This document shows, one piece after another, positions 9,385-19,619 of a stretch of 64,000 bases of DNA (positions within the stretch are counted from its first letter, which is position 1; each line of letters opens with the position of its first letter). Location: positions 68,779,949 to 68,843,948 of the forward strand of contig OY987298.1 of the NCBI GenBank assembly GCA_963920635.1, in the 5' to 3' direction. This stretch comes from Pseudeuparius sepicola. Taxonomy: Eukaryota > Arthropoda > Insecta > Coleoptera > Anthribidae. The notes under the pieces were generated by a model that had not been told where the DNA came from, did no database searches, and saw only the letters and a program-made list of their open reading frames with translations. Both the position numbers and the translations under genes were made by a program.

Positions 9385-10077
9385 TTACAGCTTTATATAC
9401 TTATCGAAACCACTTCTATACCGTCCGGTATTCAACCCAAAATCCTTAACGATTACTAATGTTCCGTAAGAATCACTCCAACATCGATGACACAAATCCT
9501 TAAATTGTTCATAAGTTAAATCTGGAGTTACATGCTCGTCAAATATATGCCTTAAATTGATATCGTCTTGCTTAAAAAGCACAATCATGTTGCAGTTATC
9601 TCGTATCAACTGTTTAGGTATCTTTGAATAGGTTTGACAAAGATATGTTACATCAATACTTTTGTGACGACCCATTGAATAGAATTCTCGTATTTTATCT
9701 TGCTTGTCGCAAGCTACATCGTCAAAAATAAAAACAGAATTTTCCAGAGCCTCCGATGGATCAATAACATCATCGTTAGCTTTGAATGGAAAATATTTAA
9801 TTTTATCACCAACCTTTTCTAAGACATTTTGTAATAGTTGATATTTTGGTTGGAATAGCGATTTACTGTATACATATATATTCTCAAATTTAAGACCATT
9901 TTCACTGAATATAAGACTGAGAAGGGCATTGGTTTTACCACAGTTACTCGGTCCGCAAAAAATTGCTCTAATAGAATTTGGAAGTAGTTCACCATGTTTA
10001 GATTTTTGGTGATGTCCTGCATCTGCAATATCCAAATTCTCAATGGGTAAAGTCCTTTGCTGTTGTTGAAATCGCAT
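9385..10077 (-). CDS. FtsK/HerA-type genome-packaging ATPase
   Basis: This is the viral A32-like packaging motor that pumps DNA into capsids. It shows Walker A GPSNCGKTN (about residue 50 from this start), Walker B SVFIFDD (about 115), a GRHKSIDVTYLCQTY segment typical of the family, and a downstream DNCN motif. The 230-aa length matches Polinton ATPases. The start at 10077 (MRFQQQQRTLPIENLD) is preferred over the ATG at 10107. The predicted transcription start, an initiator TTCA 32 bp from the TATA box, falls near 10090, between the two. The gene is divergent from the 235-aa gene at 10291, sharing about 200 bp of regulatory DNA. Confidence 0.92.
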   Translation of the reverse strand: MRFQQQQRTLPIENLDIADAGHHQKSKHGELLPNSIRAIFCGPSNCGKTNALLSLIFSENGLKFENIYVYSKSLFQPKYQLLQNVLEKVGDKIKYFPFKANDDVIDPSEALENSVFIFDDVACDKQDKIREFYSMGRHKSIDVTYLCQTYSKIPKQLIRDNCNMIVLFKQDDINLRHIFDEHVTPDLTYEQFKDLCHRCWSDSYGTLVIVKDFGLNTGRYRSGFDKYIKL

Positions 10078-10088
10078 TTTAATGATGT

Positions 10089-10122
10089 TTGAAGTCACTG
10101 TATACATACGTACCTATTTATA
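10089..10122 (-). promoter_or_regulatory. core promoter of the packaging ATPase
   Basis: On the minus strand TATAAATA starts at 10122 and TTCA lies 32 bp downstream near 10090. This decides for the ATG at 10077. Confidence 0.5.
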
Positions 10123-10290
10123 CTATCTTTTTATGGTGGGGGTTTAACTTACCGCTCTTTAATAATCAAACTGTGAAGTTCATACTTACGTAAGCAAATA
10201 TTATACTAACTAGTGGGGGCAAGATTGGAGGGAGCAGCCGCATAGATCTATATATACGGTAGACAAATTTAATACAATAGTAAAGTAATA

Positions 10291-10998
10291 ATGGATTTCA
10301 TTAAAATTGAAGTAGATGCATACGTTGCTTCTCAAAAAGTGTACAACCGTTCCTGTAGTGGTGAAAAATTAATATATTTCCTTGGTAAACCAGATTTTAT
10401 AATACCGAATGAAAGCTTCACAGAAGTTGCTGAAGGAGCATGTAGTGTTGCGGAGTGTTGCCTAATGTTGGAAAAGAAGCGAAAAATTGATAATTATATT
10501 AAGATCATAATCAACATTGGTGATCAAGAAAATATTGAAGAAATGAATTTTACCACAGTCGAAAAGCTTATGAAGGATCATTGCCTGGAAGATAGCATTG
10601 CATATAAAGTACACGTTTTTAGCTTAATATCAAATTTTAATCTATACTATTTGGAGGACTCTTATCCAGTGAAAAACATAATAAAAAACTACAAGGGATT
10701 GGAAAATTGCTGTGATGCTTTTATATGTCAAGCTGCCTACTTAGCGAAACATAAAAATTTAAAAATATTTGTTGAAGCTTTAACTGCTATGAAATTATCA
10801 TATAAGTTTCAACCATCTAAAAACAAAAATCATTTAAGAATCTTGAATTGGTTGGAAGAAAACGTAAGAAAATATAAGGCAAACCCAAAAGCTCTTTTAG
10901 GATGGGATTGTGGACCAGACTCCGGTCACTGGCCATCTACCAAAGTGAAGGATTATAAGAAGATAATTTTGTTCTTATCAACTCTCACAGATAAATAA
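10291..10998 (+). CDS. 235-aa Polinton protein of unknown function
   Basis: The frame is intact, with a TATATATA box at about 10249 and an AATAGTAA initiator-like site about 30 bp later. I do not recognise the family. The sequence is mixed alpha/beta with several Cys: SVAECCLM near residue 50 and ENCCDAFICQAAYLAKH near 145. A C-terminal LLGWDCGPDSGHWPST segment follows. Cys-rich helices of this sort could form a zinc-bound or death-fold-like module, but nothing decisive is visible. It is the only + strand gene between the ATPase and the right end. Confidence 0.6.
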   Translation: MDFIKIEVDAYVASQKVYNRSCSGEKLIYFLGKPDFIIPNESFTEVAEGACSVAECCLMLEKKRKIDNYIKIIINIGDQENIEEMNFTTVEKLMKDHCLEDSIAYKVHVFSLISNFNLYYLEDSYPVKNIIKNYKGLENCCDAFICQAAYLAKHKNLKIFVEALTAMKLSYKFQPSKNKNHLRILNWLEENVRKYKANPKALLGWDCGPDSGHWPSTKVKDYKKIILFLSTLTDK

Positions 10999-11042
10999 AC
11001 ATTATTAACGTAAATATATTGTTTTATTTTCAACATTCACTT

Positions 11043-11320
11043 TTCTGAAGTTTCGTTGACTTTTCGTTAACGTTTCGTTGACGTTTCGTTAACGTTTCGT
11101 CGACGCTTCGTCGACGTTTCGTCGACGTCCGTCAACGTTTCGTCGACGTTCGTCGACGTTTCGTTGACGTTTGTCAACGTTTCGTCGACGTTCGTCGACG
11201 TTTCGTCGACGTTTCGTTGACGTTTCGTCGACGTTTCGTCCAAGCGTCGACGTTTCGTCGACGTTTCGTCCACGTTTCGTCGACGTTTCGTTGACGCCTT
11301 CGTTAACGTTTCATCGACGC
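11043..11320. repeat. 11-bp minisatellite array (CGTTTCGTCGA)
   Basis: About 25 units of 10-11 bp follow the pattern CGTTTCGT(C/T)(G/A)A, so most junctions form GTCGAC or GTTAAC palindromes. The array lies between the 3' ends of the 235-aa gene and the right-end OB-fold-like gene. The repetitive ORFs across it (DETSTKRR repeats) are artefacts of the array. Confidence 0.9.
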
Positions 11321-11362
11321 TAGTAACAGATTTAGGTTTAATAAATAAAAAAATATTTCCAT

Positions 11363-11674
11363 TTAAATATTTTTATTTTCTACAATCTCAAACTGATTTG
11401 TCGGGTGAAGTTTTCCAGTGTTGAGTTGTCCCTTAAACACGAGGGAATATCTTTCAGATGAGAAATCCTCCAAGTGTGGCTTGAATGCTACCGTGACTCT
11501 CTGCGGTAGGAATACAACATTCTCCTCCAATTCCAGTAAGACGCATTCCCCGAATTTTGTCTTCACCAGCTTGCCTGAATATATTTTCAATGGCAAATCT
11601 TGCGGTAATTCCGCCAACTTGATGCTGGATTTCCGATTGAGGCACGTCAACTTGTTGATTGCTTGTAGATCCAT
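11363..11674 (-). CDS. small OB-fold-like protein at right end of Polinton 1
   Basis: This 103-aa protein is related in layout to the other three OB-fold-like copies but diverged. It has DLQAINKL at the N-terminus, PLKIYSGKLVKTKFGECVLLELEE, FLPQRVTVAF and a C-terminal LHPTNQFEIVE. The K.(K/N)T(K/R)FG and (F/L)LP(Q/R)R landmarks are kept. The start at 11674 is fixed by the promoter: TATAAG at 11728 and TCAGTT with its A at 11697 exclude the ATG at 11722. It is transcribed inward from the element end, as are both terminal copies in Polinton 2. A single-strand DNA-binding role in replication is inference. Confidence 0.6.
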   Translation of the reverse strand: MDLQAINKLTCLNRKSSIKLAELPQDLPLKIYSGKLVKTKFGECVLLELEENVVFLPQRVTVAFKPHLEDFSSERYSLVFKGQLNTGKLHPTNQFEIVENKNI

Positions 11675-11694
11675 GTTGTCTGCTTTCAAACTAA

Positions 11695-11728
11695 ACTGAG
11701 TTCTCCAGCTAGAACGGACCACCTTATA
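11695..11728 (-). promoter_or_regulatory. core promoter of the right-end OB-fold-like gene
   Basis: TATAAGG starts at 11728 on the minus strand and TCAGTT has its A at 11697, 31 bp downstream. The leader to the ATG at 11674 is about 23 nt. Confidence 0.65.
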
Positions 11729-11774
11729 TCCTAACCTAGTGGTAGAGAGGGGGAGCTGAACATGTCATAACAAT

Positions 11775-11910
11775 TCTTAATAACCTATCGAGGTCAAGTC
11801 CCGTCCGGGGTTACGTCAGGTCAAAATGCAAGTCTGCACCTGTCGGAAAAGGTTAATAACCTCCCGGGGGTCACGCCAGGTCAAAATGCAAGTCCTCACC
11901 TGTCGGAAAT
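11775..11910. repeat. two direct repeats of about 70 bp in the Polinton 1 terminus
   Basis: Both copies run from TAATAACCT to CACCTGTCGGAAA and share GGTCAAAATGCAAGTC. They lie in the terminal region between the last gene and the inferred right end. They could be protein-binding or origin sequences, but that is not shown. Confidence 0.7.
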
Positions 11911-11977
11911 AAACATCTGCCACGTAGCGGCAGAGGCCGTGACGTCACTGTTCTGATGCCCGCTTTGCTTAACTACT

Positions 11978-12982
11978 TACTTTATTACGGATAATGTATC
12001 TAAATACAAAAATTCGAATGTAAAAATTATGATGTGTGAAAAATATATCGAAATAAATGGGGGATTAGTAGACAAAAAACCAAATATAATACTTACTTTA
12101 CATTTTTTGTACTTAGGTACCTATACCTATTTGTATTAAATAAAGTAACAGTTTTTAATCCACCTGAAATTTTATTTAAGGGAGTAGGCAGGTAAAGTAT
12201 GTATTAGTTAAATCGCAATTTTGTAAAGTTTTTATCGGTGAATATTTTTTAACAAAATTTGCAAACCCGTTTTAAAGAACGTCCAATCCAGTGCTGTAGT
12301 CAGAATTTTTATAAAAATATCCCTAATATGATTTGTCCAATTTTGACCCAAAAATATATGTCGTAGTAGGCCTTGGTTTTTTGAAATAAAATGTACTGTT
12401 TTGCCCTAAAGTATGTACAGCTTTTGATGACCTATCGTTAAAAAAACTCGACCCAAATTAACGCGTTAACAAAGCTTCATTAACGCGTTGTTAACACTTC
12501 GTTAACGCGTAGTTAACGCTTCGTTAACGTGATTTTTTACTTTACAATATACGTATTTGACCTCTGAGATTAGTCAACCATCACACCAACAATGTTCGGT
12601 GACAACCCACTGCGACAACCTTCAATGCGTTTGCGTTTCGTCAAAACGTTTCGTGACATGTCGTTTTTATGCGCACACGTTTTTTGGCATGTCGTTTTTT
12701 ATACGTATCCTTCTTAGAACTTTTTGACATGTTATTGTTATTCCCACAAGCGTGACCGAGTTGACGATTCGTCAAAACGTTTCGTAATATATCGTGCCAA
12801 CATTCGAATCAATAAACGTTAACGAGTTAACGTCTTTCCTGTTAGAACTGAGATACCATTTGCATAAAAAGACCAAGAAAACCGTAGTAGTTGAAAACAA
12901 AACATCTTAATTTATTTATTATGTTTAATAGTTTCACACTGGAGCTAAAAACATTTTGTAGAATATTTTTTAGATATATGTA
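11978..12982. repeat. region right of Polinton 1 with GTTAACGCG and CGTTTCGTCA repeats
   Basis: No gene is seen. At about 12455-12535 there are repeated (G)TTAACGCG units with CTTCGTTAACG variants. At about 12620-12830 looser copies of CGTTTCGTCAAAACG, ACATGTCGTTTTT and GTTAACGAG occur. They resemble the minisatellite at 11043-11320 and may come from an older Polinton end. Confidence 0.5.
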
Positions 12983-14018
12983 CAGTGTGTCCCACTTAAG
13001 GACTGACCACCCGTGTACAATTTTTATTTATAGCTCGATTTTCAGAAACTTTTTTTTGTTGGATAGAGCTTCAAAAATAGCATTAAATGCATATTTCATG
13101 TGACTCGTGCGTTAAGTTCATGGCTCACTGAGACGGTGTTTTAGTGCTGAAATTTCGAGAAGTACTATCAGGGATTTTTTTAGAGGAAAATTAATACCGG
13201 ATTCTTATTCAGCGTTGTTCGAAACCCAAACGTACCAATTTACATTACCTTCGCTCTACAGGGTGCTTCAAAAATTTTAATGCCCCACTTAAGGACTGAC
13301 CAACCCTGTAAATTTTTATTTATAGTTCGATTTTCATAAACTTTTTTTTGTTGGATAGAGCTTCAAAAATGGCATTAACTGCATAATTCGGGTGCCTCGT
13401 GCGTTAAATTCATGGCCCACCGAGACGGTGTTTTAGTGCTGAAATTTCGAGAAGTATTATTAGGGATTTTCTTAGAGGAAATTTGATGCCGGATTCTTAT
13501 TTAGCGTTGTTCGAAACCCATACTTACCAATTTGCATTACCATATCTTTACAGGGTGTTTCAAAATTTTTAGTGCCCCACTTAAGGAGACTGACCACCGA
13601 TGAGCTGACCACCCCTGTACAATTTTTATTTAAAGCTCGATTTTCATAAACTTTTTTTGTTGGATAGAGCTTTAATACTGGCATTAAATTCATAACTCAG
13701 GTGCCTCGTGCAATAAATTTATGGCCCACTGAGACTGTTTTAGTGCTGAAATTTCGAGAAGTACTATTAGGGATTTTTTACAGGAAAATTAATGCCGGAT
13801 TCTTATTAAACGTTGTTGGAAACCCAAACATACCAATTTGTATTACAAAATGGAGGACTAATTGAAATGACTGAAATTTGAGTTTATGTTATGTTGTGTT
13901 GTTTGTTCATATAAATGGCAACGAAGACAAAATAATAGTAATTGCCCCCCTCCCCCGCACAAGCATGTGGTTGCTTCTGGGGTAGATACTCCTAGTTTGG
14001 AGTATTGTGAGCATGAGA

Positions 14019-14055
<37 letters not shown>

Positions 14056-15123
14056 TTGTCGATGTTAATAATTGAAAAATAATAATTTTGTTTTCTAATA
14101 AATTTTTAAAAGAATATGAGTTCCTCATGAATATTTTAGTGTAAAACATTACCAGAAATTAAGAAAATTAATTACAAATTGTTACGTTTTTGTTTCGAAC
14201 ATCTCACTGCGTATAAGAATCAGGCTTTACTTTTCCTTTTAATTTTTTTGGAACACCCTGTAGAGCTACGGTAATGCAAATTGGTACGTTTCGGTTTCCA
14301 ACAACGCCAAATAAGTATCCAGCATTAATTTTCCTGTAAAAGATCCCTAATAGTACTTCTCGAAATTTCAGCATTAAAACACCGTCTCACAATGGGCCAC
14401 GAATTTAACGCACGAGGCACCTGACTTATGCATTTAATGCCATTTTTGAAGCTCTATCCAACAAAAAAAGAAGTTTATGAAAATCGAGCTAAAAATAAAA
14501 ATTTTACAGGGGTGATCAGTCCTTAAGTGGAGCACTAAAAATTTTGAAACGCCCTGTAGAGCTACGGTAATGTAAATTGGTACGTTTGGGTTTCGAAAAA
14601 CGCAGAATAAGACTCCGGTATTAATTTTCCTTTAAAAAATCCCTAATAGTACTTCTCGAAATTTCAGCATTAAAACACCGTCTCAGTGGGCCATGAACTT
14701 AACGCACGAGGCACCTGAATTATGTATTTAATGCCATTTGTTAAGCTCTAACCAACAAAAAAAAGTTTATGAAAATCGAGCTATAAATAAAAATTTTACA
14801 GGGGTGATTAGTCCTAAGTGGGGCACTAAAAATTTTGAAACACCTTGTAGAGCTATGGTAATGCAAATTGGTACGTTTGGGTTTCGAACAACGCCGAAAG
14901 GGAATCCGGTATTAATTTTCCTCTAAAAAAATGCCTAATAGTACTTCTCGAAATTTCAGCACTAAAACACCGTCTCAGTGGGCCATGGAATTAACGCACG
15001 AGGCACCTGAATTATGCATTTAATGCCATTTGTGAAGCTCTATCCAACAAAAAAAAGTTTATGAAAATCGAGCTATAAATAGAAATTTTACAGGGGTGGT
15101 CAGTCCTTAAGTGGGACACACTG
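12983..15123. mobile_element. mariner-type palindromic element made of 3+3 inverted units
   Basis: The ends are CAGTGTGTCCCACTTAAGGA and its inverse, flanked by TA (12981-12982 and 15124-15125) as expected for Tc1/mariner insertion. Each arm holds three tandem units of about 290 bp beginning CCACTTAAGGACTGACCACC. Units start near 12990, 13285 and 13570 forward, and mirror copies end near 14530, 14825 and 15123. The centre (about 13850-14220) holds an unrelated (ATT)n-tailed repeat. ORFs in it are spurious. No transposase is seen. Confidence 0.8.
13910..14056 (+). repeat. (ATT)n-tailed retroposon-like repeat, copy 1
   Basis: The sequence starts ATGGCAACGAAGACAAAATA, has GCACAAGCATGTGGTTGCTT and GGAGTATTGTGAG, and ends in about 10 ATT units. 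Related copies lie near 22137, 22865 and 33180. A shared body and a simple-repeat tail suggest the 3' end of a non-LTR retrotransposon or SINE, as in I-type elements; no reverse transcriptase is visible. Confidence 0.55.
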
Positions 15124-16619
15124 TAAGTATTAGGTTTTCAGACATGGGTTTAAAATTAGTTTTGAAACAGAAAAACATAGTTTCTTTTTATGTTGGTATT
15201 GATGATTTTGCAAATGATTTATTTGAGAATACATTGTTTTCACCATTGTAGCGATTTGAAACCATGATTTAAAACAAACGATATCTTATCATTTTTTCTT
15301 TTCAAAATGAGGGTGTTTTGAAATCCTGATTTTTTAAAAAGGTTCACTTTATCAAGATGTCTGGTGAATTGTCTGGACAACACATTTCCTAAAACGTGAG
15401 CAAGCAGTGGATGTTCAATTTTTCTGACATAATTATTATGTTTCCATTATTTGTAAAAATTTCAAATTAGCATTGAGACTTATGGAAAAACACATACGAA
15501 TTTGCTCTTATTGAGGGGATCTTTTCTCCTCTAGAAAATAAACGTTTTTCTGATTGGTTAAGCGTCTCAACTCAAGAATTAAGTATAGTTTACTTGGTGA
15601 ACACGATCAGCAACGTGAGCCTAAATTCCGATTTCTTAATGCCTTGCCACTTCTTCAGAGCAGTCCAAACTTTTCCTTTTAAATAATAACCTTGACAGTT
15701 CCAATTAGAGTTTTTTAAATGTTCAAAATATTAATTTTCTACTGCAAATAAACCCATGAGAAATACTGTCATAAGTACATTTGGACTATAATACTTACTG
15801 CACTCTTATTAACAGTAGTTATAAAAAAGATTTATAGTTTTGCCTGCGAGTTCTTAACCTGTTTGACAAAAACTTAATTTTCTACTGCACTTACCCAGCA
15901 ATTTCGAATTTTCAGCGCTGATGTATCATTTGTTTGACCTTTTTTTTATTTATACAAAATCGACCTTTTTAGCGATGGAGTACCACTTGTAGGACCTTTA
16001 TTATTATTTTTGTTGATAGGTATTGGTGATTTTGGAAATGATTTATTTGACCATTGAAGTGATTTGAAACCAAAATTTTAAACAAAAAATAGTTTGTCAA
16101 TTTTCCTAAAGCGTGAGCAAACAGTGGATGTTCTAACGTCATTAAGTTTCCAATAATTGTAAAAATCTTATTAGAAAATAAGCTTTTACTGATTGGTTAA
16201 CAAGGTGTGGCTATGAGTTATTTTCCACCAAACCAAACAGTCGCCGTTTTTCGAAAAATTGTATAGGAAGACGAAGAGCTAGTGACTTTTGAAAGTGAAT
16301 TTTGATAATTTATTTTGAAATTGTCTTGCATATTTTACCGGTAAAGACTAAAAATTGCTAAAAATTTTATGTTGAAATCTTATCAGGACCTTTTAAATTT
16401 AATTTTTTAGACAAAAAAAATTGCAAATTATTCAAATATTCATAGGTATCAAAAGTGTGGAATTGCGCATGCGCGGTTATTTGTCGGAATGTGTGCGTTT
16501 TTAAGTGGAGGGGTCAACCCAAGGTGGCCTCCGGCTACCAGCTATTTTGTCAACCGAAGTAGTTGAAAATAATAAACATGTCAATTTATTTTTGTGCATT
16601 ACATCGCATGCTAAAAACA
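15124..16619. repeat. non-coding region with degenerate direct repeat
   Basis: No gene is seen. Two diverged direct copies share GGTATTG(A/G)TGATTTTG, AATGATTTATTTGA, GTGAGCAA(G/A)CAGTGGATGTT and CTGATTGGTTAA, at about 15190-15570 and 16015-16200. A block of AACATGTCAATTTATTTT lies just before the polymerase-fragment gene. Confidence 0.4.
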
Positions 16620-17012
16620 CTAGGATATCCTACTAAAAAGGACTGAACAATCTGTAAAAAATGCTTTGACGTCTATTTTATGCTTCAAATTGACAATTAA
16701 TCCAGTACGAATCCTAGCCTTGAACGCAGATTGCATATCTACCCACTGGACACGCTGGGATGCAGTTTCCTTTCTAGGTCCACTTCCCACAACTTGTAGA
16801 GCTTTAAACATTCGTTTGAAACTCCTAACTTGAGCTAGGGCAGTAGTTAGATGTTGTTTTTCAGAAGTTATATTAGATTTGGTTAATAGCGTGTTTACTA
16901 TTTTTGTTATTCTCACACATTCACGAAATGCCATTTGTACCTCCTCGGGTTTTGATTGTAAAGAAAATATTAGAGATCTCAGTTGATCAATTCCGTTGTT
17001 AACCGACTCCAT
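16620..17012 (-). pseudogene. solo N-terminal fragment of a Polinton DNA polymerase
   Basis: This 130-aa frame carries VQWVDMQSAFKARIRTG followed by LIVNLKHK, matching the N-terminal block VKWEDTKSVFQSRIRS..IVNLKHK of the polymerase at 2380-6135. The rest of the polymerase is absent. The start codon is intact and the frame ends soon after SVLFSRIS. It is either a remnant of another Polinton (right of, and distinct from, element 1) or a small standalone gene made from this domain. The fragment is diverged enough that it is not a recent copy of element 1. Confidence 0.75.
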
Positions 17013-17133
17013 TTCCTTTATTATTATTCGAACTTAAACTTTGTCAAGAATAATGTTAGAAAGCAGTTAGCGTCATTTTTCTTATAGTCGCTAACCTCCT
17101 CCCACCCCCACCACTTACCAACATTATGTACCT

Positions 17134-17495
17134 ATAGTAAAATCGGGCAACTCGTACGCCTGGAGTAAACAAGAGCACGTGGGTTGAAATATCTGCCATA
17201 GCCGCACGGAGGTACGACCTTTATTTAATTTTAGTCTTACAATAATTGTGTACATCAAAATATTTCAGACAAGAATTATTGGCTTAATTAAAATGATTCA
17301 AAACATCGATAAAATTATTTGTGTCTAAATAGCTGAAAACAACAAGATAAAACCGAATATCTACACTTCTGCGATCGAGCACGTCCCTGTTGCCGAGTCG
17401 GGTGAAATTTTATAGCCTACCGACCAATCGAGGATCGTCATTGAACACGTGGTTTTATTTACATCAGGCGTACGGATTGCTCGATTTTAGTTATA
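17134..17495. mobile_element. MITE with ACTAAAATCGAGCAA ends, copy 1
   Basis: The terminal inverted repeats are about 35 bp (AGTAAAATCGGGCAACTCGT left, and TTGCTCGATTTTAGTTATA right after CATCAGGCGTACGGA). The internal sequence is near-identical to the copy at 62019-62369, which allows both to be delimited. TA-rich flanks make the exact target duplication uncertain. Confidence 0.8.
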
Positions 17496-17510
17496 GATAC
17501 ATATCTAGCT

Positions 17511-19165
17511 CAGGGGCGGACCGTAAGTTTTGGGGGTCCTGGGCTAACACTATTATGAGGCCCCCCGTTTGTTTAGGTAATCAAAAACATGCTTTTTCTT
17601 CTTCAAAAAATTTATAAATTAACACTTCACCAAAACGAAAACTATTACCAACAGCGCAAATCAAATCTGCAATATATTTTTTTGTAAACAAAATTTTAAA
17701 ATTTATATTTTTTGATCTAGTAACTGACATAGCGATTTTTGACTAGACCTGAATCTGGTAAGCCCAAAACCTGACACCCTGTATAAAAATTGTCACACCA
17801 ATTTTTAAAAAGGAAAACACAAGTATTTATTGTATGTAGAAATGTTTATTTATTCGTACATTCTCATTTCTGGAACATATACTAACTTATTCTTGAGTTG
17901 GAGCTTTGGATTTTCAATTTTGTAAATTATTATTTGTTCGTTATGTCACAGTTGTTATTAAAAATAATGTTCACTTTTATTTACCTATTTCTTTTATTTT
18001 TGTATGATAATATTGATTCTCGTAAATGTATTCCCATGTTATTTAGCTCCAACTGGTTTTTTTCTCATTTAATATTTTCTATCTGTTTTCTATTAGGTAA
18101 TTGTTCTTCTCTTCCCCTCCCTCTTTTCTTCTTCCTATCTTTCTCTTTTTTTTTCTTCTAAAAATACTGTTTCTTCTCTACCCCTAACAGACCGCATAAA
18201 TTCTCTAGGGTCGTTTCTTAACTACACATCTTTGAACTTATTTTGAATGATTTAATTTAATTTGACATTGTAAACTTGTAAAGATCTGTAGCAGTAGTTA
18301 TTGGTCCTGTTCAGCGCTTTCGACAAGAAGAAGACATGGCTCAGAATCGTTGAGTGACAAATCTATACATGTTCTGATGCTCTTGAAGACGAAGACAGAA
18401 CTGTAGACTGATCACCCAACGTCTAAAGTCTGCCATAGTCAGTGCCAATTGTATTTGTATAGCCAATGGCTGGCTGGGGTGTTAGGCATTGGAAATATTT
18501 AACCCATTGACTCGAAATTTGTACACCATTATAAGGTTTTTTGTTAGAGACTTTAGAGATCATTTTTGCATGACTTGTGATTTTACCATGGACTGACACC
18601 TACGTCAGGCATTGGCTTAGCACAAACATAACATAAGCCAGTAACTGACACCCCGACCAAAATCTTCAAAAACTTAAAATAGTTCTAAATTATTAACTTA
18701 CTTTGTTTGCTTAGAGGTATAAGCCACAAAAATTAATTCCGTTGAAAAATCTATACTAAAAATACGTAACACACTATTTTTTACAACGCTGCACTAAACA
18801 ATATTGCTAAAGAAACTACAATGAATATAACTTCGCTATAAATTGAAAAGTCAGTAAAAATAGAGAGATCAAGATTACTATCTTAGGAATTTAGGTAGGT
18901 ACATAACTCATAACTGTGATACTGTGATACTGTGATTTCTACTAACATAAACATTTCAATAGAATGGATTTATATCTGCTTATTACCTTATTTTTTTAAT
19001 TAAATAAAGCATGTGTGTCAGGTTTAGGCAATGTGACAGGCACTGGTACGTTTACGTTAATTTTTTTTTAATTTTCACCGCGGTGAGGCCGGGGCTGGCG
19101 GGGCACCTTGTGTGAAAGGGGCCCTGGGCTGCAGCCCATAAAGCCCATGCCTAAATCCGCCCCTG
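17511..19165. mobile_element. non-autonomous hAT-type element with CAGGGGCGGA ends
   Basis: It starts CAGGGGCGGA and ends TCCGCCCCTG. The flanks ATCTAGCT (17503-17510) and ATCTAGAT (19166-19173) form an 8-bp duplication with one mismatch, the hAT hallmark. The interior is non-coding, with GGGGCCCTGGGC-like blocks near both ends. Confidence 0.85.
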
Positions 19166-19373
19166 ATCTAGATACTTACAAAAATCAGGATCTGCTTTAG
19201 TATCTAGATCCTTTTGAAAGTATCTAGATACTTAGATACTATAGATACATGCCACGTGCCTATATTTAATTTTTAAACCGTTCCTACGGGCAAAAATTAA
19301 TTTTAAGTTTAATGTAATTCAAATTGGATTACATGCTTTGTGCAATCGATGATGCAAAAAATATAACACGGTT

Positions 19374-19619
19374 TTACCATCATCTGCGCCAGTCGAGCGC
19401 CTCTTTAGTACAGGAGGACACATTTTAACGCCAAGACGTAACAGGCTCAGCGATCAAAACTTCGAAATGTTGCTAATGTTAAAAAACCATGGACCGGGAG
19501 ATAGTGACAGATTTTTGGACGTGATTTTACTCAGTATGCCTTGCAAAGGGCATTATGTGGCACATTTTCTCACAATAATAAGGTATGAATCAGAGAGTCA
19601 TCCTGGGTTCTTCATGTGA
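19374..19619 (+). pseudogene. hAT transposase C-terminal dimerisation domain remnant
   Basis: One frame reads [13 protein letters not shown], then [20 protein letters not shown], the classic C-terminal hAT dimerisation motif, and stays open to a stop at 19617-19619. Upstream catalytic parts are missing. It lies 208 bp right of the 17511-19165 element, outside its duplication, so it comes from another hAT insertion. Confidence 0.85.

Larger units (their letters stand above)
1..11977. mobile_element. Polinton/Maverick (adintovirus-like) element 1, left end outside window
   Basis: The combination of protein-primed DNA polymerase B, chromodomain integrase, FtsK/HerA-type packaging ATPase and fibre-like protein is diagnostic of the Polinton/adintovirus group. 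The right end is placed at 11977 for three reasons. The end reads, on the minus strand, AGTAGTTAAGC, and element 2 here also starts AGTAG. Polintons as a family begin with AG. The outermost OB-fold-like gene starts 303 bp inside this end, against 298 bp in element 2. The predicted target duplication (TACTTT, 11978-11983) cannot be checked because the left end is missing. Most ORFs are open, but the IAP-like gene and the integrase are broken. Confidence 0.9.

Noticed and set aside
11067..11273. Open frame of DETSTKRR-type repeats
   Set aside because: It is a translation of the 11-bp minisatellite; all frames across such an array stay open by composition.
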